NCBI GenBank assembly: GCA_023664865.1
Contig: JAMPEU010000018.1
Location: forward strand, 1-53,967
Direction: 5' to 3'
Source: Butyrivibrio sp.
GTDB taxonomy: Bacteria; Bacillota; Clostridia; Lachnospirales; Lachnospiraceae
Length of the DNA stretch: 53,967 bases
Below, in pieces: positions 40,888 through 47,401 of the stretch (positions within the stretch are counted from its first letter, which is position 1; each line of letters opens with the position of its first letter). Below the pieces are notes generated by a model that was not told the DNA's origin, ran no database searches, and saw only the letters and a list, made by a program, of their open reading frames with translations. Position numbers and translations under genes: made by a program.

Positions 40888-42063
40888 TTACTCAACCTGC
40901 GGATATCCGTCGCGGAGCCCTAACATTATTTCATCATGTATTCTGCTGAAACAATAACTGATTTTATGCTCAAAATCAATTATCTGCAGAAACTCTGAGT
41001 CGGACAACTCCCCATCGGGAAGAAGGAACTCGCTGTTTTCTTCGCAGAATACGACGCCGCTGCCGCTGTACTCGGCAACTGTCTTGATAATACTTATTTC
41101 CGACTCCGCGTATACGCCTTCATTTTCATACTGAGCCTTGAGTTCTTCATACCGCGCGGTTTCCGCTTGGCTAAGTTCTCTGTTGTATCCGCCGCCCACG
41201 TCCAAATTCGACGCGCAGTAAGCCAGATAGATTCTGTCCACATCTTCATCGGTCATTGCTGCTAAACGACTTTCGTAACTGCCCTCGGAGAGAATCCGCT
41301 CCTGATTCGTTTCATATATGCTGTATGCCATTTTATGATTAAAATCTATAATCTCCAGAAGTTCTTCATCGCTAAGCGTTTCAGCGGGAAGATAAATTGT
41401 GCTTGTGGACGAGTCGAACGCTACGCCTTTTCCGTCATAGTAAGATGCGTCCGGCATGATGGTCATGGTTTTGTCTGGGAAAAGCCCATTTTGTTCGTAT
41501 TCCACTGAAAGAGCCTGATACCGTGCGCTTTCCTCAGTGGTGTACTTACGGTTTAATTCGTTTGTCTCACCGACATTCGCCAACTCATACAGTTCGTCAA
41601 TTTCCTGCTTTTTCATGTTTTCCATGCGCTCTCTGTATAGGCTGTAGAATTTCGTCGCAGTTACGGTAGTCCCGAATATAAGGCAGCAGATAATTGCCGC
41701 CGCTGCCGCTTTTGGCAGATGGAAATGTTTCTGACGGCTGGAAGTGTGTTTGGCAGATGGAGCGCCTTGCCTTTTCTTTGCGGCTTTTCTTCTGTTGGTT
41801 TCTTCCTGCGCTATCTGTGAAAAAGCGGCGTCCGCCTTTTCCCATACGATATCGGGGATTTCCAACTCTGTATATAAAATATTTTCTTTTTTATTACGCA
41901 TCATTTCCCCCTTATTTGATTTATTAGTAAGTTTCGCATTGCCGGACTTATCTATTGTATTTGCTCTATTTGATTTATTAGTCAGTTTCGTATTGCCGGA
42001 TTTATCTATCGCCTTTGCCTTATTTGATTTATTAGTCATTTTCGCATTATCGGATTTATCCAT
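40888..42063 (-). CDS. Membrane protein encoded with an ECF sigma factor, putative anti-sigma/effector
   Basis: 391 residues. GGAGG eight bases before ATG 42063. Residues ~1-52 are three 18-residue repeats (I-D-K-S-G-N-x-K-L-T-N-K-S-N type). A conventional start M-R-N-K-K follows, then a cytosolic region, one membrane helix near 125-145, and a ~245-residue outer domain of two similar repeats (E-T-A-R-Y-E/E-S-A-R-Y-Q, L-S-D-E/S, I-I-D-F-x-H-K). It follows the sigma gene by 32 bases on the same strand, as anti-sigma factors do. No zinc-finger anti-sigma motif is seen, so the role is inferred. Its signal is unknown. Confidence 0.65.
   Translation of the reverse strand: MDKSDNAKMTNKSNKAKAIDKSGNTKLTNKSNRANTIDKSGNAKLTNKSNKGEMMRNKKENILYTELEIPDIVWEKADAAFSQIAQEETNRRKAAKKRQGAPSAKHTSSRQKHFHLPKAAAAAIICCLIFGTTVTATKFYSLYRERMENMKKQEIDELYELANVGETNELNRKYTTEESARYQALSVEYEQNGLFPDKTMTIMPDASYYDGKGVAFDSSTSTIYLPAETLSDEELLEIIDFNHKMAYSIYETNQERILSEGSYESRLAAMTDEDVDRIYLAYCASNLDVGGGYNRELSQAETARYEELKAQYENEGVYAESEISIIKTVAEYSGSGVVFCEENSEFLLPDGELSDSEFLQIIDFEHKISYCFSRIHDEIMLGLRDGYPQVE
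41912..42063 (-). repeat. 54-bp tandem repeats in the anti-sigma-like coding sequence
   Basis: Units 41912-41965, 41966-42019 and 42020-42063 (partial) are close copies sharing TATTTGATTTATTAGT. Length is a multiple of three, so copy number can change without a frameshift. Confidence 0.85.
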
Positions 42064-42095
42064 CAATTTCGCCTCCTTGAATATGTTTGTGTCTG

Positions 42096-42593
42096 TTACG
42101 ATTTATAATACTTTGCCAGTTGTTCGCGTCCTCTGGCAAGCCTTGTGCGCACTGTGCTGTCCGCGATTCCTAATATTTTCGCTATTTCCTTGGTATGAAA
42201 ACCTTCAGTATAAAACAGGATAAGCACTACACGGTATTTTTCGTCGATAGTTGAGAGCGTTTCCCGCCATTCGATGTTGCTGACGCTTTCGTTACTGACT
42301 TGTTCGGTCAATGTGTCCGTATATGTAATCCGCTTATTGCTTCTGATTATGCCGTAGCAGTTATTAACCAGAATTTTTGTAAGCCAAGTCTTAAAATACC
42401 GCTCCGTCTTTAAGTCGCCCAATTTTTCCCAGCAAATAAGCAGCGTGTCCTGTATGGCGTCCGCGGCGTCTTCGTCATTCATCAAAATTGCTTTTGCCGT
42501 GCGGTACATGCTCTGCATCTGCGATGTCATCAATTCCGTAAATGCGTCATGGTTTTTCATTTTAGCTTTTTTGATAAGAGTTTCCGTATTCAT
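42096..42593 (-). CDS. ECF-type RNA polymerase sigma factor
   Basis: 165 residues. Region 2 (F-T-E-L-M...A-D-A-I-Q-D-T-L) and region 4 (L-S-T-I-D-E-K-Y-R-V-V-L-I-L-F-Y and the HTH I-A-K-I-L-G-I-A-D-S-T-V-R-T-R) are clear. GAGGAGG lies 15 bases before ATG, longer than usual. It is the first gene of a pair with the membrane protein at 40888. Target promoters cannot be read from this window. A hairpin GCAACAG/CTGTTGC is in its leader. Confidence 0.92.
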   Translation of the reverse strand: MNTETLIKKAKMKNHDAFTELMTSQMQSMYRTAKAILMNDEDAADAIQDTLLICWEKLGDLKTERYFKTWLTKILVNNCYGIIRSNKRITYTDTLTEQVSNESVSNIEWRETLSTIDEKYRVVLILFYTEGFHTKEIAKILGIADSTVRTRLARGREQLAKYYKS

Positions 42594-42690
42594 TGTGTCT
42601 GCATTAATCCTCCTCGTTCCGTAATTGACGGCAACAGTTCAGCCTGCCGTCCGAGCTGTTGCTTTATGAAATAGGACTTACATTCCGTCT

Positions 42691-42719
42691 TTTATACAAT
42701 AGATGTTTGAAAACGCCAA
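42691..42719 (-). promoter_or_regulatory. Promoter of the sigma operon
   Basis: Minus strand: TTGGCG (42719-42714), 17-base spacer, TATAAA (42696-42691). This looks like the vegetative type; an ECF-dependent overlapping promoter is not excluded. Confidence 0.45.
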
Positions 42720-42780
42720 AATGTCCCATGCAAAATTAGAAAATTAAAAAATGAATATATTCTTCTTTTAAACGCAGAAA

Positions 42781-42803
42781 CAGGCGGTCTGACATGCCGC
42801 CTG
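42781..42803 (-). terminator. Terminator of the zinc-ribbon gene
   Basis: CAGGCGG (42781-42787) pairs with CCGCCTG (42797-42803); on the minus strand TTTCTG follows. Confidence 0.65.
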
Positions 42804-42859
42804 CTCCTATCTTGCATTTTTCCGTCTGGAAAAATTAAATTTTGTTGCTTAATAAGCGC

Positions 42860-43123
42860 TTATTTACTTTTCCAGCGCTTGAGCGTAGGGAAAAACGCTT
42901 TCATTCTGCTGCGCGCTTCGTCGTGCGTCATGCCTGAATTAGCCGCCGCCATATGCGGAATGCAGAACTCAATCATTTCATCCATTGTGCAGTCCCATGT
43001 AAAAGCGCCGTTTACAAAACAATAACGGCAATAGTCGTTATTAGTGCTGCCGTCTGCATTGTTTCCGTGCGTTTCTGGCGTGTCCATTGGCATGCCGCAG
43101 CTTTGACAGAAATTTTCACCCAT
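42860..43123 (-). CDS. Putative zinc-ribbon protein
   Basis: 87 residues. C-Q-S-C-G-M-P-M at residues 6-13 and Y-C-R-Y-C-F near 31-36 make a four-cysteine zinc ribbon, followed by W-D-C-T-M-D-E-M-I-E as in PF12674-type proteins. AGGAGG is eight bases before ATG. A TGACA-N5-CGTCA-type site lies 60 bases upstream and matches the site before the WYL gene, so the WYL protein is the likely regulator. Function otherwise unknown. Confidence 0.85.
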   Translation of the reverse strand: MGENFCQSCGMPMDTPETHGNNADGSTNNDYCRYCFVNGAFTWDCTMDEMIEFCIPHMAAANSGMTHDEARSRMKAFFPTLKRWKSK

Positions 43124-43182
43124 TGCATTGTCCTCCTGTTATTTTTAATCGTATTAACAAGTAAAGGATAACATGGAAAACC

Positions 43183-43197
43183 TGACATCCTGCGTCA
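43183..43197. promoter_or_regulatory. WYL-regulator-type operator before the zinc-ribbon gene
   Basis: TGACATCCTGCGTCA: arms TGACA and CGTCA around five bases, nearly the same as TGACATTGAGTGTCA at 44233. Confidence 0.6.
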
Positions 43198-43231
43198 TGT
43201 TTTATTTTGTAACTGTTTAGTTCCTTCATGG

Positions 43232-44125
43232 TTACTTATTTTTTTCATATATTAATTTTGCTTGTGCGGCAACGACTTCTTTCAGATATGCGGGGGCAAG
43301 TATCTCTACCTGTGCGCCGAATGAAAGGATAAATCCTATCAGCCACGAGTCTTCGGGCATTTTTGCCGATACGATTAGGTCTCCGTTTTCCTCACGTTGT
43401 ATCTGGTCTGCGTCAAATTCATCATATACGCGGTATGACATTTCTTTCGGAAATCGGAGAGTAATCAGGTTGTATTCACCTTCCGTAATGTCAAGCGGCA
43501 TCGGAAAATCGCGGCGGGGGAAGGTTTCGTTTAAAACTTCCAAATCTAAGATACGGTTTAGCTTGAATATCCGATAGTCTTGCTTTTTTAGGCAAAATGC
43601 TTTCAAATACCATGCCGTCGATTTATATGCAAGCTTGCACGGCTGCACGATTCTTTCGCTTATAACCTCGTAAGAGTTTGCATAGCGGATTTTAACGCAT
43701 TTGCAGTGGATTACCGCCGTTTTTAGCAACTCGAATTTCTCATTGTCAGTACCGTTATTGCCCCATCTGGAAAAATCCGCCTCAAACCAGCTTTCCGTAC
43801 TAAGATTAAATATTGCGGAAAGTTTCTGCAGCGTCTGATTGCTTTCAATATTAGGCGTGGTATTTATACTTTGTAATGCCGTCAGGATTTCCAGCTTTTC
43901 TTCCTGCGACAATACCGCTTTATCAAGAACGAAGCCGTTCATCAAATGAATGCCGCCATTCCTGCCGGCTTCTGCGTATATGGGAATGCCTGCGCTGCTT
44001 AAAGCGTCGATATCCCGATAAATCGTTCTGACTGATACTTCAAATTTTTCCGCTAATTCCGGCGCGGTAGCGGCTCCTTTATCAAGTAAATAATATACAA
44101 TTTTAAATAATCTGCTTTCCCGCAT
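43232..44125 (-). CDS. YafY-like HTH/WYL-domain transcriptional regulator
   Basis: 297 residues. N-terminal HTH (A-P-E-L-A-E-K-F-E-V-S-V-R-T-I-Y-R-D-I-D) and a WYL region around residue 180 (the W-Y-L triad reads A-W-Y-L-K-A-F-C). C-terminal WCX extension near 220-290. WYL proteins sense an intracellular ligand, often nucleic-acid-derived. The dyad TGACATTGAGTGTCA sits 108 bp upstream and a near-copy is before the downstream zinc-ribbon gene, suggesting it controls both. Confidence 0.92.
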   Translation of the reverse strand: MRESRLFKIVYYLLDKGAATAPELAEKFEVSVRTIYRDIDALSSAGIPIYAEAGRNGGIHLMNGFVLDKAVLSQEEKLEILTALQSINTTPNIESNQTLQKLSAIFNLSTESWFEADFSRWGNNGTDNEKFELLKTAVIHCKCVKIRYANSYEVISERIVQPCKLAYKSTAWYLKAFCLKKQDYRIFKLNRILDLEVLNETFPRRDFPMPLDITEGEYNLITLRFPKEMSYRVYDEFDADQIQREENGDLIVSAKMPEDSWLIGFILSFGAQVEILAPAYLKEVVAAQAKLIYEKNK

Positions 44126-44144
44126 GGATATCGCCCCTGTCTGT

Positions 44145-44204
44145 GTAACCGTTCAGTCCTCATAAGCATATGCGCCCATGCGCCTGAGGGCGGAACTGTT
44201 ATAC
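44145..44204. repeat. Palindromic repeat, short copy D
   Basis: GTAACCGTTC (44145-44154) pairs with GAACTGTTATAC (44193-44204), and CCTCA pairs with TGAGG inside. GCATATGCGCCCATG resembles the CATATGCGTCCATG end of copy B. Half or ends-only relative of copies A and B. Confidence 0.55.
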
Positions 44205-44232
44205 AACTATGAATATAATAACGCCTAAAACA

Positions 44233-44247
44233 TGACATTGAGTGTCA
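44233..44247. promoter_or_regulatory. WYL-regulator-type operator before its own gene
   Basis: TGACATTGAGTGTCA: perfect 5-bp arms TGACA/TGTCA around five bases. Confidence 0.65.
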
Positions 44248-44378
44248 AGGTTTATTATAATATAATGTTTATGTATGGTAAAGAAGCGAAAACAAAAAGA
44301 TTATTTGAAAAAACTTGACTGTAAAGTTTTTGTTGAAAAAGGAGTAATCAGGAAATCAGGAGTGTGAACTTCCCACTA

Positions 44379-44408
44379 TTGACAAAAACAAATTAATAGA
44401 AGTATACT
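44379..44408 (+). promoter_or_regulatory. Promoter of the HMA gene
   Basis: TTGACA (44379-44384), 18-base spacer, TATACT (44403-44408). Confidence 0.75.
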
Positions 44409-44416
44409 TGTATTCG

Positions 44417-44431
44417 GTTAGCCCTACTAAC
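44417..44431. promoter_or_regulatory. DtxR/MntR-like metal box
   Basis: GTTAGCCCTACTAAC: 5-bp arms GTTAG/CTAAC, just downstream of the -10. It resembles the half-sites of DtxR/IdeR-type metal regulators. Assignment to a specific regulator is inference. Confidence 0.45.
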
Positions 44432-44477
44432 ACAAAGTAGATAGAACTGCCATCAACAAAATCAGGGAGGTATTTTC

Positions 44478-44726
44478 ATGGTAAAAATTACATTGGGAGT
44501 AGAAGGAATGGCGTGCGGCATGTGCGAGGCACATATAAATGATGCCGTGAGGAACGCATTTCAGGTCAAAAAGGTAACAAGTTCGCATACAAAGAAACAG
44601 ACAGTCATTATTGCCGGGCAGGATATTCCTGAGCAGGAGTTGAAGGATGTAGTTGCCAAAACAGGATATGAGGTTGTATCCGTTAGCAGCGAGCCTTACG
44701 AAAAGAAGGGGCTGTTTTCCAAATAA
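44478..44726 (+). CDS. HMA-domain metal-binding protein (CopZ-like)
   Basis: 82 residues with a heavy-metal-associated domain. The metal loop G-M-A-C-G-M-C (residues 11-17) is a C-x-x-C site, followed by the usual beta-alpha pattern and a short lysine-rich tail. CopZ-type proteins carry Cu(I). AGGGAGG precedes ATG. No P-type ATPase or CsoR gene is adjacent, and the box at 44417 looks more like a DtxR-type site, so the metal is uncertain. Confidence 0.85.
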   Translation: MVKITLGVEGMACGMCEAHINDAVRNAFQVKKVTSSHTKKQTVIIAGQDIPEQELKDVVAKTGYEVVSVSSEPYEKKGLFSK

Positions 44727-44820
44727 GACCCCTTGTATTTTCCATATTCTATAATATTATGCACGAAATAAAATAAATTTTCTTGTAGTGACCGGAATTT
44801 TCTGGTAAAATATTTTTATG

Positions 44821-44996
44821 GGGTACTGCCATAACGGGTAGGCGGTCAGTCCTTCTTCGCAGAGGGACTATCCCTCTGGCTATGGGTAAAACCGGGAAAG
44901 GGGGTTGCTTATAAAAAAAGTAACCGCCCTCCAGCCAAGGATATGGTTACTTTTTGTAATTTAACTTTGGACTGACCGTCTATCGGCAGTATTCCC
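44821..44996 (+). repeat. Long imperfect inverted-repeat element
   Basis: GGGTACTGCC (44821) pairs with GGCAGTATTCCC (44985-44996), GGCGGTCAGTCC (44841) with GGACTGACCGTC (44969). Inside, AGAGGGA/TCCCTCT forms a small hairpin, and AAAAAGTAACC pairs with GGTTACTTTTT, which looks like a terminator. It may be a structured RNA or a miniature mobile element. The 394-base gap 44727-45120 holds no gene. Confidence 0.55.
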
Positions 44997-45120
44997 TTTT
45001 GCGCTTTTATTGTAGCAGATTCCATTGCCATTGTCAAACACTGCCGGGTATTCACGCCTAAAATCCCCCTTGCATTTTTCCATATTTTATGTAAATCTAT
45101 ATTCAGAAAGCAAGAAAAAT

Positions 45121-47049
45121 ATGGAACTGTGTGGTATTATGTACAGAAAAGTCGGATTAATGCTTTCGCAGCTTAGGAAACAGGCAGAGATTCCGCAAGT
45201 CGATTTGGCGCGTGGAATATTGACGGTTGACGAGCTTTCGAAAGTGGAAAAAGGAAAAAAGGGAATCGACAGAATGAGTCTGGAGGCGTTATTCCAGAGA
45301 ATCGGTAAATCCTTAGACAAGATGGAACTTGCCATGTCTATGGACGAATACCGCTTGCTTGAACTGCGCTTTAATATTTTAAATATTCTTTCCGTAAAGG
45401 ACGCGGAAAAGCCCAAAGATGTGAAAAAGCCCAAAGATGCGGAAAAGCCAAAAGGCACGGAAACCCCGGATGCCTACATAGAAAAATACGCGTCTTACAT
45501 AGACGACAGCAAGCCGATTCAGAGGCAGGCGCTAATGCTGCTGCATGCCGTTAAATCCTACATAGAAAATGGAAACGCAGGAAGAAACGCAGTCCTATTT
45601 GAGAAAGCATTGGAAATCACTTTCCCGAAGTGGCGGGAGACGGAATTAATAAGCGTCCGCTTATGCACGCAGGAAATCCGGATTCTTCTGGCAATCCTCT
45701 ATATTAAGCTGAATATTGAAGGCAATCAGGATAATAATCTCATAAATCTGCCCGAAGAAGAACAGCAGTCATTTGTGATGTTGCAAAAATTGTACGACTA
45801 TATTGATAGCAGATACACAGACGCAGAAGAACGCGCCAAAGTGTACCCGCAGTGCGCATGGATTTTGTCACAGGCATGCTTATGGCGCGGCGATATAAGG
45901 ACGGCGTATGAAATCTGCCAAAAGGGCGTGGACTGCCTCGCCGAAAACGGAGTCCTGACCGTGATGGAAGAACTTCTGGAGGTGAAAATTAAGTGCCTTG
46001 AGAAGCTGGGAGCCGTTGAGGGGATACAGAAGGCGCAAAACCACAAGGATTCCATCGCATTTTTGCATGAAGTTGTGGGGAAACCGCGCATTTCAGACAA
46101 GATAGTCATGATTTTCTTAACCAGCATACAGGGCGAGATAGTGGTCACCAATGAGTTAATCCGTGAAATGCGTCTGTCGCAGAAGATGTCACAGGAAGAA
46201 TTGAGCGCCGATATATGCACGCAGGAAACCCTGTCGCGGATTGAATACGGCATGCGCACCCCGAATACGAACAAGCTGTATCAGATGTTTAAGCGGCTTG
46301 GGATAGAGCGGGAACGCTACTACGGCTTTATTGCCACCGATGATTATGCGCTTTATGAGAAAGTGCGGCTGTACAAAAGAAATATAGGACGGGAAGAAAC
46401 AGAACAGGCGGAGCAGATATTTGATGAACTGGCAGAGAAACTGGATTATGAGGATGTTGTCAATAAGCAGTTTATTGATACATACAGAATTGCGAAACAA
46501 TTGAGAAAAAAGGAAATCAACTGCGAGTCCGCTTATGAGGAATTAAAGCAGATATTGGATTATACCATGAAAGATTACGTTGGTACGGTCTACAGGGTTC
46601 CTTTCAGGCAGGAAGTGGTTATTCTAAACCAAATGGCGAGGTGCCTGAGAAGGGCTAAAAAGGAAGAGGCGGCAGCAGAGATTTATGCACAGATTCTGAA
46701 CCGTTATAATGGCAGTAGGGTTTTGAATGTATTCCATTCGGTGTCTGCTATGCTGATTTACATTAATTATACCGGATTATTAGAAACGATGGACAAACTG
46801 GACGAATCCGAGGCAGTCGGCAGGGAAGGAATCAGCCTGATGCTTGACTGCCAGAGGGGAGACGCTGCTGGGATGATTCTCGCAAATCTTTCCTGTGTCT
46901 ATGATAAAAGGAATATGAAGAAAGATGCGGAACGGGCAAAGAACTGCTTAAGTAATAGTTATTATCTGATGGATTTGTATATGTATGAACGTGATAAAAT
47001 AATGTTAAAAAATGCGTATGAGGAAATATATCGCACATTATTAGATTAG
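45121..47049 (+). CDS. Large XRE regulator with two HTH segments and helical repeats (RRNPP-like candidate)
   Basis: 642 residues from 45121 (weak ribosome site; 45139 and 45025 are alternatives). An N-terminal HTH-XRE-like segment (M-L-S-Q-L-R-K-Q near residue 15, with D-E-L-S-K-V-E-K-G) is followed by three repeats of a K-P-K-D/G linker near residue 100, then helical repeats of TPR type. A second, clearer HTH-XRE is near residues 350-405 (S-Q-K-M-S-Q-E-E-L-S, E-T-L-S-R-I-E-Y-G), with further helical repeats to the C-terminus. Such HTH-plus-TPR proteins bind exported signalling peptides in Firmicutes. A gene for a small exported peptide converges on it and the two reading frames overlap by four bases. 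Confidence 0.7.
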   Translation: MELCGIMYRKVGLMLSQLRKQAEIPQVDLARGILTVDELSKVEKGKKGIDRMSLEALFQRIGKSLDKMELAMSMDEYRLLELRFNILNILSVKDAEKPKDVKKPKDAEKPKGTETPDAYIEKYASYIDDSKPIQRQALMLLHAVKSYIENGNAGRNAVLFEKALEITFPKWRETELISVRLCTQEIRILLAILYIKLNIEGNQDNNLINLPEEEQQSFVMLQKLYDYIDSRYTDAEERAKVYPQCAWILSQACLWRGDIRTAYEICQKGVDCLAENGVLTVMEELLEVKIKCLEKLGAVEGIQKAQNHKDSIAFLHEVVGKPRISDKIVMIFLTSIQGEIVVTNELIREMRLSQKMSQEELSADICTQETLSRIEYGMRTPNTNKLYQMFKRLGIERERYYGFIATDDYALYEKVRLYKRNIGREETEQAEQIFDELAEKLDYEDVVNKQFIDTYRIAKQLRKKEINCESAYEELKQILDYTMKDYVGTVYRVPFRQEVVILNQMARCLRRAKKEEAAAEIYAQILNRYNGSRVLNVFHSVSAMLIYINYTGLLETMDKLDESEAVGREGISLMLDCQRGDAAGMILANLSCVYDKRNMKKDAERAKNCLSNSYYLMDLYMYERDKIMLKNAYEEIYRTLLD

Positions 47050-47168
47050 TTTAAATCTTCTTTATTCATATAATCATGTGTACCCACGCCCCAATCAGCC
47101 CCAACGGGAACCGTGGCAGTAATAAAAAGTGAAAGGCAAAGAATAACAACAAGCATTTTTTTCATCAT
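47046..47168 (-). CDS. Small exported peptide, candidate pheromone precursor
   Basis: 40 residues, ATG-ATG start with GGAG ten bases upstream. A lysine start and a hydrophobic run lead to a signal-peptide-like end ...T-V-P-V-G-A; the predicted mature part is DWGVGTHDYMNKEDLN (16 residues). Its 3' end overlaps by four bases the end of the XRE regulator gene, a layout seen with cognate peptide pro-signals of RRNPP-type regulators. No peptidase or importer is adjacent. The peptide role is inferred. Confidence 0.6.
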   Translation of the reverse strand: MMKKMLVVILCLSLFITATVPVGADWGVGTHDYMNKEDLN

Positions 47169-47215
47169 AATAGTGAATCTCCTTTAGTTTAATTTATTTT
47201 TCTATATCATACACC

Positions 47216-47301
47216 AATACGGCATGCAAGTCTATGACGTTTTCGACTAATTTTTACCCCCGAAAATTAGTTTTAAACGTCATGGACTTGCACGCCGTAT
47301 T
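47216..47301. repeat. 86-base near-perfect inverted repeat
   Basis: AATACGGC (47216-47223) pairs with GCCGTATT (47294-47301), and the arms continue TGCAAGTC/GACTTGCA, ATGACGTTT/AAACGTCAT and ACTAATTTT/AAAATTAGT with few mismatches. It sits between the peptide gene and the T7SS operon, so it may be a terminator, a regulatory RNA or a small palindromic element. Confidence 0.75.
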
Positions 47302-47401
47302 ATTATATCATCAAAACAGACACACGCATCACGGTTATATATTTTTACCTTACAAATGGAAACGGACAGGTTTGAGAGATACTTTAAGTTAGCGGAGGCT
47401 T

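Noticed and set aside
41744-42223. A 159-residue plus-strand protein antisense to the ECF operon
   Set aside because: Its low-complexity repeats mirror the 54-bp repeat of the real minus-strand gene; there is no ribosome binding site and the sigma factor frame is firm.
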